Origin: an uncultured Opitutia bacterium
Lineage (GTDB): Bacteria > Verrucomicrobiota > Verrucomicrobiia > Opitutales > Opitutaceae
Length of the DNA stretch: 64,000 nucleotides
Assembly: GCA_903902745.1 (NCBI GenBank)
Contig: CAIUWA010000022.1
Span: 1 to 64,000 of the forward strand
Direction of reading: 5' to 3'
The notes below the pieces were generated by a model that saw only the letters and a list, made by a program, of their open reading frames with translations, did not search any database and was not told the origin of the DNA. Made by a program: the position numbers and the translations under genes. Positions 8,429-16,625 of the stretch are shown here, piece by piece; position 1 is the first letter of the stretch, and each line of letters opens with the position of its first letter.

Positions 8429-8703
8429 GGAAGATTGATTCTCTGCTCACCCGCAGCCCGCGTCCCAGAACCCGTGGCCCCTTGGGCGGCTTCAAGCGAG
8501 AAGCCCACGTGTCTCACCATCCCTGTCGCGAGGGGATCAGGGTTGGGATCCATGGTCGAGTCAGCCAGCATCTTTGTTGCCCAGGAGTTTATATGAGTGG
8601 GGAAGCCGCCGGCACAGGTGCCGGCAGCGATCGCCAAAAGCAGCCGGCGCGCAATGCAGATGGCTGTAGATTTATTCGCACTTTGGATGCGTTTCGTGAC
8701 CAA
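8422..8703 (-). CDS. Small hypothetical protein (doubtful)
   Basis: This is a 93-codon open frame whose stop overlaps the GTG start of the Ig-repeat gene by 7 nt. The N-terminal third (IARRLLLAIAAGTCAGG) resembles a signal or membrane segment. The rest has no recognisable motif and the codon use is not clearly coding. It is listed because the surrounding 550 bp hold no other candidate gene and the overlap could allow coupled translation. Confidence 0.2.
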   Translation of the reverse strand: MVTKRIQSANKSTAICIARRLLLAIAAGTCAGGFPTHINSWATKMLADSTMDPNPDPLATGMVRHVGFSLEAAQGATGSGTRAAGEQRINLPC

Positions 8704-8976
8704 AAGACTGGCTTGGTGTTCCGGAAAGTTCCGGGATCGCCAGAAGTATCAGCGTTGAACACCGTCTCTCCTGTCGGAGCGCAAGATCTGCGCAGGTGGA
8801 TTCCAGCCATTGGACCTGCGTGTCGGGCTCCCCCCCGGAACCGCTTCCATCAACATCCGACCGGGACCCGCGAGTCGTTGACATCGGCCGCCTAAATCGA
8901 GGGTTTGACTTCGCGGGCTCTTTTCCAGGAACCCTCCGGCCTTGCCTCGGACGCGAGGGCAGGTGACAACCTGCGC
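8704..8976. other. Intergenic stretch without recognised gene
   Basis: This is the remainder of the roughly 550-bp gap between the Ig-repeat gene and pxpB. Base composition is less GC-rich than the neighbours. I see no conserved protein, strong hairpin or repeat in it, apart from the pxpB ribosome binding site AGGTGA at 8961-8966. Confidence 0.5.
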
Positions 8977-9651
8977 ATGACGCTCTCCCCGTTGGGCGAC
9001 ACGGCCGTGGTGCTGGCTTTGGGCCATGAGATGGATGAAGCGACAATCATGCGTGTCCGCGCGCTGACAGCGGCGCTGGAGCATAACCTGCCGGCGGGGG
9101 TGACCGATATCGTGCCGGCGTTCACGAGCGTCACGGTGTTCTATGATTTGGCGCAGGTGGGCAGCTACGAGCAGCTTTGCGCCGAGCTGAGGACTTGGGC
9201 CGGCCGCGCGGCCAGCCGGCCGCCGTTCGAGATGGGCCGGCTCGTCGAGATTCCGGTCTGCTACGGCGACGAGTTTGGCCCGGATCTCGGTGAGGTCGCG
9301 GCGCACGCCAATCTTTCCGCGGCTGAGATTGTCGCTTTGCACAGCGGCGCGGAATACCGCGTGCATGCGATTGGTTTTGTCCCGGGCTTTCCTTATCTCG
9401 GCGGGCTTCCGGCCAAGCTCCACACGCCGCGCCGCGCCACTCCGCGGACGCAGGTGCCGGCGGGAGCGGTGGGAATCGGCGGGGCGCAGACCGGGGTTTA
9501 TCCGCTCGCGACGCCCGGTGGCTGGAATCTCATTGGCCGTACGCCACTGGCCTTGTTCCGGGCGCAGGAAACACCGCCGACGTTGCTCCGGATGGGTGAC
9601 CGCGTGAAATTCCAGCCGATCACCGCTAAGGAATTTGTCGCATGGAAATGA
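8977..9651 (+). CDS. pxpB: 5-oxoprolinase subunit PxpB (KipI family)
   Basis: This 224-residue subunit belongs to the ATP-dependent 5-oxoprolinase PxpABC, which opens 5-oxoproline (pyroglutamate) to glutamate. It has the allophanate hydrolase subunit 1/KipI fold. Diagnostic stretches are the N-terminal PLGDTAVVLALG, PVCYGDEFGPDL in the middle, and the C-terminal GFVPGFPYLGGLP, TPRTQVPAGAVGIGG and GGWNLIGRTP. The ATG at 8977 is chosen over an in-frame TTG at 8905 because AGGTGA lies 10 nt upstream and the protein then has family length (E. coli 218). It overlaps pxpC by 10 nt. Confidence 0.95.
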   Translation: MTLSPLGDTAVVLALGHEMDEATIMRVRALTAALEHNLPAGVTDIVPAFTSVTVFYDLAQVGSYEQLCAELRTWAGRAASRPPFEMGRLVEIPVCYGDEFGPDLGEVAAHANLSAAEIVALHSGAEYRVHAIGFVPGFPYLGGLPAKLHTPRRATPRTQVPAGAVGIGGAQTGVYPLATPGGWNLIGRTPLALFRAQETPPTLLRMGDRVKFQPITAKEFVAWK

Positions 9652-10568
9652 CTGTAATCCGCGCGGGCGTGCTCACGACCGTCCAGGATGCCGGCCGGCC
9701 GGGGCACCGCGCCATGGGGCTGCCGCCGGGCGGAGCGGCCGATGCGTTTGCGCTGCGCGTGGCGAACCTGCTGGTGGGCAATCCGGAGGATGCGGCGGCG
9801 CTGGAATGTACGCTTGTTGGCCCGGAGCTGGTTTTTTCCGCCGACACAACCATCGCGGTGGGCGGAGCCTCATTCGAGTCATTCCCCTCATGGCAGCCGG
9901 TGCGCGTGCGCGCGGGCGAACCGGTGGGTCTTGGGCCATGCCGTACTGGATGTCGCGGATACATCGCCGTGGCGGGCGGGATCGACGTGGCGCCGGTGCT
10001 GGGGAGTCGGAGCACTTATTTGCCGGCCAAGCTGGGAGGGCTTGAAGGTGGGGCTTTGCGCGATGGCGACCGGCTGCCGCTTGGAACCGCGATCCGTTCT
10101 GGATCGATTGGACACTGGCACATCAATCCGAGCCTGTTGCCGGCTTATTCGGCCTCACCCGTGCTGCGCGTGATCCGCGGGGCACAAGCGGAGGAGTTCG
10201 ATTCTGTGTGGCTGAAGGCGGAGTTCAAAGTGACGTCCAAGTTTGATCGGATGGGCCTCCGTCTCAATGGGCCGAAGCTGGCGCGCACCAAGGACTGGGA
10301 ACTGCCTTCTGCGGCGGTGGCGCCCGGCACGGTGCAGGTGCCGCCGGACGGCCAGCCGATCATCCTGCTCGCGGACGCACAGACCATCGGCGGTTACCCA
10401 AAGCTGGCGCATGCGATCGGGGTGGACCAGCCGCTGGTGGCACAGCTACAGACTGGCGGCACCGTGCGATTTCAGGAGGTGGCACTCGCCGAGGCGCAAC
10501 GGCTCTGGCTGGCGCGCGAGCGCGATCTTGGCATCCTGCGCGAGGGTTTGGCGCAGAAATTCAAATAG
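9642..10568 (+). CDS. pxpC: 5-oxoprolinase subunit PxpC (KipA family)
   Basis: This 308-residue partner of PxpB has the allophanate hydrolase subunit 2/KipA fold; E. coli PxpC has 310 residues. The start MEMTVIRAGVLTTVQDAGRPGHR is split here by the family signature TTVQDAGRPG. Later signatures are GLPPGGAADAFALRVANLL, GYIAVAGGID and the C-terminal ADAQTIGGYPKLAHAI. The ATG overlaps the last codons of pxpB, so the two are translationally coupled and probably form the B/C complex. A palindromic repeat separates it from pxpA. Confidence 0.95.
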   Translation: MEMTVIRAGVLTTVQDAGRPGHRAMGLPPGGAADAFALRVANLLVGNPEDAAALECTLVGPELVFSADTTIAVGGASFESFPSWQPVRVRAGEPVGLGPCRTGCRGYIAVAGGIDVAPVLGSRSTYLPAKLGGLEGGALRDGDRLPLGTAIRSGSIGHWHINPSLLPAYSASPVLRVIRGAQAEEFDSVWLKAEFKVTSKFDRMGLRLNGPKLARTKDWELPSAAVAPGTVQVPPDGQPIILLADAQTIGGYPKLAHAIGVDQPLVAQLQTGGTVRFQEVALAEAQRLWLARERDLGILREGLAQKFK

Positions 10569-10577
10569 AAGCATGGC

Positions 10578-10691
10578 TTCGCGCAGAGGCACAAAGGCGC
10601 AGCGCAAGGCAGGGAGATTTGGCAATCCGTACAGTTGATTTTTAACCTTTATCAGCCGGGATTGCTCTGCGTCTTTGTGCCTCTGCGCGAA
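10578..10691. repeat. Intergenic palindrome, family F copy 2
   Basis: TTCGCGCAGAGGCACAAAG (10578-10596) is perfectly inverted at 10673-10691, with further partial pairing inward. It sits within the pxpBCA gene group, between pxpC and pxpA. It leaves only about 38 nt before the pxpA start. Confidence 0.8.
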
Positions 10692-10729
10692 TCTGGTTTG
10701 GATTGATCGTTAAGCTCAGCGATTTTTAA

Positions 10730-11461
10730 TTGAACTCCATCGATCTCAACTGCGACCTCGGCGAGGGCGCCGGGCATGATGCCGAACTGATGCCGCTGAT
10801 CACCTCGGCGAACATCGCCTGCGGGGCGCACGCCGGGGACGAGGCGACGATGCGGGCGACGGTGGCGCTGGCGCAAAAACACGGCGTCGCCATCGGCGCG
10901 CACCCGGGTTTTGCTGACCGGGAAAATTTTGGCCGGCGGGAACTGGCGCTGTCACCTGCGGTGGTGCGGACCCTCGTGACCGAGCAGATCGCCGCGCTGC
11001 GCGGGCTCGCGCCTTTGCGGCACGTGAAGCCGCACGGGGCGCTGTACAATCTGGCGGCGCGCGATGCCACGGTGGCGGAAGCCATTGCCGAGGCGGTGCA
11101 CGCGGTAGACCCTGGGCTGATTCTCTTTGGGCTGGCCGGCAGCGAGCTCTTGCGCGCCGGACGGTCGCGAGGGTTGCACGTGGCGGGCGAAGTTTTCGCC
11201 GACCGCACCTATCAGCGCGACGGCTCGCTCACGCCTCGCTCCCGGCCCGACGCGCTCATCAGCGATGAGGCCGCCGCGGTTGACCAGGTGCTGCGCATGG
11301 TGCGCGAGGGAGTGGTGCGTGCGACCGATGGCACAGAGGTGTCGATCGCGGCCGACACGGTTTGTGTCCACGGCGACGGCCCGCAGGCCGTGGCTTTTGT
11401 CCGGCGGTTGAAGCGGGAACTCCGGGATGCCGGCCTGGAGATCAGGGCGATCAGTTGTTGA
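10730..11461 (+). CDS. pxpA: 5-oxoprolinase subunit PxpA (LamB/YcsF family)
   Basis: This 243-residue subunit supplies the catalytic part of 5-oxoprolinase together with PxpB/C. The N-terminal signature IDLNCDLGEG is followed by SANIACGAHAGD, VAIGAHPGFAD and KPHGALYN, and later VAGEVFADRTY. The start is a TTG: a TAA immediately precedes it in frame, and the next ATG would remove the conserved DLGEG motif. No clear Shine-Dalgarno is seen. The 3' end overlaps the convergent ychF by 11 nt. Confidence 0.95.
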   Translation: MNSIDLNCDLGEGAGHDAELMPLITSANIACGAHAGDEATMRATVALAQKHGVAIGAHPGFADRENFGRRELALSPAVVRTLVTEQIAALRGLAPLRHVKPHGALYNLAARDATVAEAIAEAVHAVDPGLILFGLAGSELLRAGRSRGLHVAGEVFADRTYQRDGSLTPRSRPDALISDEAAAVDQVLRMVREGVVRATDGTEVSIAADTVCVHGDGPQAVAFVRRLKRELRDAGLEIRAISC

Positions 11462-12554
11462 AGCGGAAGAGCGCGACGTCGCCGTCCTGGAAGACGTATT
11501 CCTTGCCTTCGAGCCGGTATTTGCCGGCGTCGCGCGCGGCGGCGACGCTGCCGAGGCGCGTGAGGTCGTCGTAGGAAACGATCTCGGCCTTGATGAAGCC
11601 CTTTTCGAAATCGGTATGGATGACGCCGGCGGCTTGCGGGGCCTTCCAACCCTTCTTGATCGTCCACGCCCGGACCTCCTTTTCACCGGCGGTGAAGTAA
11701 GTCATCAGGCCGAGCAGGGCGTAGGTGCCCTTGATCAGCGCGGAGACGCCGGAGTCGTCGACGCCGAGATCCTTGAGGAACGCCTTCGCCTCCTCGGGCG
11801 GGAGGTCGATGAGCTCGGATTCGATCTTTGCGCTGATCGGCACGTAGGCCGCATCGTGGTGGGTGCGGACATAGCCGGCGACCTTCTGGACGAAAGGATT
11901 CTGCTCGGCGGTGGCGAGATCGCTCTCGGCGACATTGCAGGCAAAGAGCACGGGCTTGGCGGTGAGGAGCTGGAACAGCTTCATCATCGCAACTTCCTCG
12001 GGCGTGGCGGGGAGGGTGTTGGCGGTCTTGCCAGAATTGAGGTGGGGCGAAAGTTTTTCCAACAATGCCATCTCGAGGATCGCCTCCTTGTCGCCGGACT
12101 TGGCCTTCTTCTGGGTCTTCTCGATGCGCTTGGCCACGGCCTCAAGGTCGGACAGCACGAGCTCGGTCGTGATCACCTCGATGTCGCGCACGGGATCGAC
12201 GCCGCCCATGGTGTGGATGATGTCGGAGTCCTCGAAGCAGCGGACGACCTGCACGATGGCATCGACCTCGCGGATGGTGCCGAGGAACTGGTTGCCGAGG
12301 CCCTCGCCCTTGCTGGCGCCGGCGACGAGGCCGGCGATGTCCACGAACTCGATGGCGGCCGGGATGACGACAGTGGTCTTCGCGATTTTCTGCAGCACCT
12401 GGGCCCGTTCATCGGGCACGACCACGACGCCGACGTTCGGATCGATGGTGCAGAACGGATAATTGGCGGCCTCGGCCTTGCGGGAACGGGTGAGCGCGTT
12501 GAAAAGGGTGGACTTGCCCACATTGGGCAGACCGACGATGCCAGCTTTGAGCAT
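11451..12554 (-). CDS. ychF: Redox-responsive ribosome-binding ATPase YchF
   Basis: This 367-residue Obg-related NTPase prefers ATP and binds ribosomes; E. coli YchF has 363 residues. G1 is GLPNVGKST (residues 7-15), switch I region NYPFCTIDPNVGVV, and G3 DIAGLVAGASKGEGLGNQFL. The G4 position carries NVAE instead of NKxD, the hallmark of the ATP-preferring YchF branch. The C-terminus is a TGS domain (LGLMTYFTAGEKEVRAWTIK, ending FQDGDVALFRFNN). It is divergent from rpsP and convergent with pxpA. Confidence 0.97.
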   Translation of the reverse strand: MLKAGIVGLPNVGKSTLFNALTRSRKAEAANYPFCTIDPNVGVVVVPDERAQVLQKIAKTTVVIPAAIEFVDIAGLVAGASKGEGLGNQFLGTIREVDAIVQVVRCFEDSDIIHTMGGVDPVRDIEVITTELVLSDLEAVAKRIEKTQKKAKSGDKEAILEMALLEKLSPHLNSGKTANTLPATPEEVAMMKLFQLLTAKPVLFACNVAESDLATAEQNPFVQKVAGYVRTHHDAAYVPISAKIESELIDLPPEEAKAFLKDLGVDDSGVSALIKGTYALLGLMTYFTAGEKEVRAWTIKKGWKAPQAAGVIHTDFEKGFIKAEIVSYDDLTRLGSVAAARDAGKYRLEGKEYVFQDGDVALFRFNN

Positions 12555-12586
12555 AAGAGGTCAGAGACAGCGGCGGGAGTAGGGGC

Positions 12587-12592
12587 TTGACA
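12587..12592 (+). promoter_or_regulatory. Possible -35 box upstream of rpsP
   Basis: A consensus TTGACA lies 67 nt before the rpsP ATG in the ychF/rpsP divergent region. No good -10 hexamer is found at 16-18 nt spacing, so the call rests on the -35 alone. Confidence 0.3.
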
Positions 12593-12659
12593 AGCTGATT
12601 GTGGAACGGTCATGTCCTCGGTTTTTCCAAGCAAGAATAGCTCCGCAAAATTCCCTGTT

Positions 12660-12923
12660 ATGGCTCTCAAAATCCGTCTTACCCGCATCGGCACCACGCA
12701 CCAGCCGCACTACCGTGTGGTCGTGGCCGAGGCCCGTTCGCGCCGCGATGGCGATCCCGTTGAAGTGATCGGCACTTACGATCCCCGTACCAAGGGCCAG
12801 CAGGTCAAGCTCGACCTCGGCCGCGTGGACTACTGGCTGAGCAAGGGCGCAAAGCCGTCCGACACCCTGCACGCGATCATCAAGCGCTACCGTCGCGCTC
12901 CCGCCGCCGTGCCGGCCGCCTGA
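12660..12923 (+). CDS. rpsP: 30S ribosomal protein S16
   Basis: This 87-residue small-subunit protein is needed for 30S assembly. The start MALKIRLTRIGTTHQPHYR is the conserved bS16 N-terminus, which fixes the ATG at 12660 rather than an in-frame ATG 48 nt earlier. Further family motifs are VVAEARSRRDG, IGTYDP and RVDYWLSKGAKPSDT. It heads the rpsP-trmD-rplS group. rimM, which normally follows rpsP, is missing; a terminator hairpin and a palindrome lie in that place. Confidence 0.97.
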   Translation: MALKIRLTRIGTTHQPHYRVVVAEARSRRDGDPVEVIGTYDPRTKGQQVKLDLGRVDYWLSKGAKPSDTLHAIIKRYRRAPAAVPAA

Positions 12924-12930
12924 GTTTTTT

Positions 12931-13047
12931 AACACAGAGAGCGCAGAGGCCGCGGAGAGCTCAATCTTTCCGGCAAGAATCCAAACCCCGGAACTTATCT
13001 CCGGGGTTTTTTACTTTCTCCCGGTATTCTCTGCGATCTCTGAGTTT
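12931..13047. repeat. Intergenic palindrome, family F copy 3, around a terminator
   Basis: The imperfect arms CAGAGAGCGCAGAG and CTCTGCGATCTCTG flank the terminator hairpin at 12983-13012. The element occupies nearly the whole rpsP-trmD gap. The arms resemble the GCGCAGAGGC arms of the copy at 10578-10691. Confidence 0.55.
12983..13012 (+). terminator. Rho-independent terminator after rpsP
   Basis: A perfect 10-bp stem AAACCCCGGA/TCCGGGGTTT with a 7-nt loop (ACTTATC) runs directly into a stretch of six T. It separates rpsP from trmD, so trmD may have its own promoter or depend on read-through. Confidence 0.85.
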
Positions 13048-13063
13048 AAAATTCCATCCCCCC

Positions 13064-13738
13064 ATGCCGCTGCAGATCGACATCCTCACGCTGTTCCCGC
13101 GGATGCTCGATGGCTTCCTGAGCGAGAGCATCCTCGGCAAGGGCCTCGAGCGCGGCCTGCTGGGGGTGAAGGTGCACGACCTGCGCAACTGGACGACCGA
13201 CAAGCACCGCACCGCCGACGACCGGCCGTTCGGCGGGGGCGCGGGCATGGTCCTGAAGCCCGAGCCGGTCTTTGCCGCCATTGAGCAACTCCAGACGCCG
13301 GGCTGCCGCCGGATCTACCTCACGCCCGACGGCGTGCCGCTTTCGCCCGCGCTCGCCGAGGAGCTTTCCAGGCAGCAGCACCTGGTGCTGCTCAGCGGCC
13401 ATTATGAGGGCATTGACCAGCGCATCCGTGACCAAGTCATCGACTTGGAGATCAGCATCGGCGACTATGTCCTGACCAACGGCACCCTGGCGGCGGCGGT
13501 TTTGATCGACGCGCTGAGCCGTTTTATCCCCGGGGTTTTGGGTGAGGAAAAGTCATTGACGCACGAATCCTTCACCAGCAAGTTGCTCGACTTTCCTCAA
13601 TACACGCGTCCCGCCGAATTTCGCGGCATGTCCATTCCGGAGGTCCTTCTCTCCGGCAACCATGCTGAAATCGAGAAGTGGCGGCAGGCGCGACAGAGGG
13701 AAAAAACCCGTCAGGTCCGACCCGATTTACTCAAATAA
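13064..13738 (+). CDS. trmD: tRNA (guanine-N1-)-methyltransferase TrmD
   Basis: This 224-residue SPOUT-class enzyme makes m1G37 in tRNAs reading CNN/GNN codons, which prevents frameshifting. Conserved stretches are DILTLFPRMLDGFL, HDLRNWTTDKHRTADDRPFGG, GGAGMVLKPEP, the trefoil-knot SAM site LLSGHYEGIDQRI and SIGDYVLTNGTLAAAVLIDA, and HESFTSKLLDFPQYTRPAEF near the C-terminus. It lies 12 nt before rplS, in the usual bacterial order. Confidence 0.98.
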   Translation: MPLQIDILTLFPRMLDGFLSESILGKGLERGLLGVKVHDLRNWTTDKHRTADDRPFGGGAGMVLKPEPVFAAIEQLQTPGCRRIYLTPDGVPLSPALAEELSRQQHLVLLSGHYEGIDQRIRDQVIDLEISIGDYVLTNGTLAAAVLIDALSRFIPGVLGEEKSLTHESFTSKLLDFPQYTRPAEFRGMSIPEVLLSGNHAEIEKWRQARQREKTRQVRPDLLK

Positions 13739-13750
13739 CCCGCCGCCGCC

Positions 13751-14134
13751 ATGAACCAGATCATCAACGACATCACCGCCTCCCAGGTCAAAAAAGACCT
13801 CACGCCGTTCAAAGTCGGCGACGGGGTGCGCGTGCACACGAAAGTTCGCGAGGGCGACAAGGAACGCGTCCAGATTTACGCCGGCATCGTCATCGCCCGC
13901 AAGGGCCACGGCATCCAGGAGTCCTTCACGGTGCGCCGCATCAGCTACGGCGAGGGCGTGGAGCGCGTGTTTCCGGTCAATTCGCCCAACATCGAGAAGA
14001 TCGAGGTCGAGCGCGAATCCGAGAACATGAAGGCCCGCCTCTACTACCTGCGCGACCGCACCGGCAAGGCCGCCGTCGCCGTCAAGGAGCGCGAGAACCG
14101 CACGCACGAGACCGCCGCCGCGCCCGCCCGCTGA
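13751..14134 (+). CDS. rplS: 50S ribosomal protein L19
   Basis: This 127-residue protein sits at the 30S/50S interface. The family core is present: FKVGDGVRVHTKVREGDKER, followed by YAGIVIARKGHGIQESFTVRR (shown here in two parts: YAGIVIARKGHG, IQESFTVRR), GVERVFPVNSPNIEKIEVER and KARLYYLRDRTGKAA. The C-terminal tail KERENRTHETAAAPAR is slightly longer than in most L19. It ends the rpsP-trmD-rplS group and is followed by a strong terminator. Confidence 0.97.
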   Translation: MNQIINDITASQVKKDLTPFKVGDGVRVHTKVREGDKERVQIYAGIVIARKGHGIQESFTVRRISYGEGVERVFPVNSPNIEKIEVERESENMKARLYYLRDRTGKAAVAVKERENRTHETAAAPAR

Positions 14135-14168
14135 GGCGTCCTGCGCCGCGATGGGACGTCCTCCAACC

Positions 14169-14197
14169 AAGCGAGCCTTGCCCGGCTCGCTTTTTTT
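14169..14197 (+). terminator. Rho-independent terminator after rplS
   Basis: The perfect 9-bp stem AAGCGAGCC/GGCTCGCTT with loop TTGCCC is followed by a run of T up to 14197. Confidence 0.9.
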
Positions 14198-14229
14198 GCG
14201 CCCAAAAAATCTGCTTCTGCACCGTTGTG

Positions 14230-14256
14230 CCCGCCGTTCCGCGGGGTTTTTATTTT
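14230..14256 (+). terminator. Possible weak terminator/attenuator before tkt
   Basis: CCCGC-CGTTCC-GCGGG (14230-14245) followed by a T-rich tract lies just upstream of the transketolase ATG. The 5-bp stem is short. It may be a second rplS terminator or leave the tkt start in a structured leader. Confidence 0.35.
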
Positions 14257-14263
14257 TCCGCCC

Positions 14264-16258
14264 ATGAAACTGCAAACCGACATTCTTGCCCAGGCCGCCA
14301 ATCAGGCCCGCGGCCTTGCGATTGACGCCGTGCACAAGGCCGGCATCGGCCATCTCGGCCTGCCCCTCGGCTGCGCCGAGATCGGCGCCGTGCTCTACGG
14401 CCACGCGCTGGTACACAACCCCGACGAGCCGCGCTGGCTCAACCGCGACCGCTTCGTCCTTTCCGCCGGTCACGGCTCGATGTTCCTCTATGCCTGGCTG
14501 CACCTGACGGGCTACGCTCTCTCGATCGAGGACCTCAAGGGCTTCCGCCAGCTTCATTCAAAGACTCCCGGCCATCCGGAGTTTCACGAGACGCCCGGCG
14601 TCGAGGCCACCACCGGCCCGCTCGGCCAGGGTGTCGGCAATGCTGTGGGCATGGCCATTTCCGGCAAGATGGCCGCGGCGCGTTTCAACACGCCCGAGCA
14701 TGCCATCTTCGACCAGCACATCGTCTGCCTCGCGGGCGACGGCTGCATGCAGGAGGGCGTCGGGATGGAGGCGGTGGCGTTCGCCGGCCACCAGGGACTC
14801 GACAACCTCATCCTGATTTACGACTCGAACTACGTCACACTCGACGCGATGGCGGACAAGACGCAGAGCGAGAATGCGGCGAAGCGCTTCAAGGCCATCG
14901 AGTGGGACGTGCAGGTGGTGGAGGACGGCCACGACCTGGCCGCGTTCCTGAAGGCCTTCAACAAGGCGAAGAAGGCGACGAGCGGAAAGCCGCAGCTCAT
15001 CATCGTGCATACCATCATCGCCCGGGGCATCCCCGAGGTACAGGGCACCGCGAAGGGCCACGGCGAGGGTGGGGCGAAGTTCGGCGACGCCGCCCGCATC
15101 GGTCTGGGGCTGCCCGGGGACAAACATTTCTACGTGAGCGATGAGGTTTATGCCTACTTCGCCGCGCACAAGAAGCGGCTCGCGCGCGCCTACGGCAAGT
15201 GGAAGAAGACCTACGCAGCCTGGCGCACGGCGAATCCTGACAAGGCCGCCTTGCTCGACTCCGCCCCAGTCCGCCCGAGTGCAGCTGCGTTGATGGAGAA
15301 GATCCCGGTATTCCCCGCCGACGCCAAGCACCCCGGCACCCGCGGCTCCGGCCGCGAAGTGCTGCAGTCCGTGGCGGCGGCGCTGCCGTTGCTGATGAGC
15401 GGCTCGGCCGACCTGCACGGCTCGACCTACAACTACATCAACGCGGACAAGGATTTCGACAAAACCAACCGCGCGGGCCGCAACATCCGCTTCGGCATCC
15501 GCGAGCACGCGATGGCCGCCATGTGCAACGGCCTCGCCTACGACGTGATTTTCCGTCCGTCGTGCGCGACCTTCCTCGTGTTTGCGGACTACTCGCGCCC
15601 GTCCATGCGCATCGCGGCGCTGGCGAAGCTGCCGGTGATCTATATCTACACGCATGACTCGGTGGGCGTCGGCGAGGACGGCCCCACGCATCAGCCGGTC
15701 GAGACCATTTCGTCGCTGCGCCTCATTCCGGGCTTTGAAGTCATCCGCCCGGCCGATCTCGAGGAGACGGCCGGCGCCTTTGCCGCGGCGCTTGAGCGCA
15801 CCGACGGCCCGACGCTGCTCGCGCTCACGCGCCAGGCCGTGCCGAATCTGAATGACATCCCTCCGCACATCCGCCGGGCCGGTGTGCTCAAGGGCGGCTA
15901 TGTCGCCGTGCAGGAGACCGCTCCGCTCACCCTTGTCATCATCGCGACCGGCAGTGAAGTGCAGCACGCTGTGGCCGCTGCCAAGACCCTCGGCGCCGGT
16001 GTTCGTGTCATTTCGATGCCTTCGATGGAAATTTTCGACCGCCAGCCGAAGGAATACCGCGACAGCATCCTCCCACCGGCGTGCCGGAAGCGCGTGGCGA
16101 TCGAGGCGGGCGTGACCGGCCTCTGGCACAAATATGTCGGTCCCGAGGGCCGGATCATCGGCATCGACCGTTTCGGCCTCAGCGCGCCGTTTCAGCAGGC
16201 GATGACGGAGCTGGGGATAACGGTCGAAGCTGTCATCGCGGCGGCGCGGGCGCTGTAG
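14264..16258 (+). CDS. tkt: Transketolase
   Basis: This 664-residue thiamine-diphosphate enzyme of the non-oxidative pentose phosphate pathway transfers two-carbon units between ketoses and aldoses. The N-terminal domain has [29 protein letters not shown] and ETTPGPLGQG-like [16 protein letters not shown]. The diphosphate-binding motif is [16 protein letters not shown]. The central domain has the catalytic-glutamate stretch [17 protein letters not shown] and [16 protein letters not shown]. The ATG at 14264 ([10 protein letters not shown]) gives the family length. Its stop TAG lies within the GTAG edge of a repeat. Confidence 0.97.
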   Translation: MKLQTDILAQAANQARGLAIDAVHKAGIGHLGLPLGCAEIGAVLYGHALVHNPDEPRWLNRDRFVLSAGHGSMFLYAWLHLTGYALSIEDLKGFRQLHSKTPGHPEFHETPGVEATTGPLGQGVGNAVGMAISGKMAAARFNTPEHAIFDQHIVCLAGDGCMQEGVGMEAVAFAGHQGLDNLILIYDSNYVTLDAMADKTQSENAAKRFKAIEWDVQVVEDGHDLAAFLKAFNKAKKATSGKPQLIIVHTIIARGIPEVQGTAKGHGEGGAKFGDAARIGLGLPGDKHFYVSDEVYAYFAAHKKRLARAYGKWKKTYAAWRTANPDKAALLDSAPVRPSAAALMEKIPVFPADAKHPGTRGSGREVLQSVAAALPLLMSGSADLHGSTYNYINADKDFDKTNRAGRNIRFGIREHAMAAMCNGLAYDVIFRPSCATFLVFADYSRPSMRIAALAKLPVIYIYTHDSVGVGEDGPTHQPVETISSLRLIPGFEVIRPADLEETAGAFAAALERTDGPTLLALTRQAVPNLNDIPPHIRRAGVLKGGYVAVQETAPLTLVIIATGSEVQHAVAAAKTLGAGVRVISMPSMEIFDRQPKEYRDSILPPACRKRVAIEAGVTGLWHKYVGPEGRIIGIDRFGLSAPFQQAMTELGITVEAVIAAARAL

Positions 16259-16321
16259 GCATTGCTGCTGAACTCTGGGCCAGGTCGCTGACCTGGCAGC
16301 CACTTCCGCGAGGTGGCCTAC
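16255..16321. repeat. REPIN-like repeat, family A copy 1 (decayed)
   Basis: This copy contains the hairpin GCCAGGTC-GCT-GACCTGGC (16279-16297) followed by an inverted GAGGTGGCCTAC half, as in the intact copies at 26275-26321 and 38866-38912. The left edge GTAG (16255-16258) supplies the transketolase stop codon, but about 18 nt of unrelated sequence separates it from the hairpin. Confidence 0.65.
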
Positions 16322-16369
16322 AGCGCGGCGGGCTGAAAGCGGCAGGTCGGAGACCCTCCCTACGCGGCC

Positions 16370-16510
16370 TCAGTTCGCCAATTTCACGATGCCGGCCGAC
16401 CACCGGGGCAGGGTGAAGCTGGCCTCGTTGCCGCTTCGCTCCCCATTCCCCTCGACGGAGAGCTGCAGGTCCATCGCCTGGTCGGTGGTGGATGCCTGGC
16501 TGAATAAGTT
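16370..16510 (-). pseudogene. C-terminal remnant of an exported/carbohydrate-active protein
   Basis: The minus strand reads about 46 codons that look truly coding, including QASTTDQAMDLQLSVEGNG and then ASFTLPRWSAGIVKLAN before a TGA at 16370-16372. The pattern of a beta-sandwich ending in a hydrophobic strand with PRWSAGIVKL resembles the C-terminal domain of glycoside hydrolases. There is no start codon, and the frame stays open only to about 16576 before a stop. The rest of the gene is absent, so this is a deletion remnant stranded between tkt and the marR-type gene. Confidence 0.5.
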
Positions 16511-16564
16511 CGAGTGACGGCCGGATAAGAAATGAAACAAATCGGAAGAAAATTCACCAAGGAC

Positions 16565-16595
16565 TTGCGCTTTTAGTTAGGCTCCTAACTATAAG
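16565..16595 (+). promoter_or_regulatory. Promoter of the marR-RND operon with palindromic operator
   Basis: TAGTTAGG-CT-CCTAACTA (16574-16591) is a perfect 8-bp inverted repeat, the size and type of a MarR-family operator. It lies between TTGCGC (16565-16570) and TATAAG (16590-16595), a possible -35/-10 pair with 19-nt spacing. This would let the downstream MarR protein repress its own operon. Confidence 0.65.
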
Positions 16596-16625
16596 CCCTC
16601 CGACAATTTTCAGTGGAATCAAATC

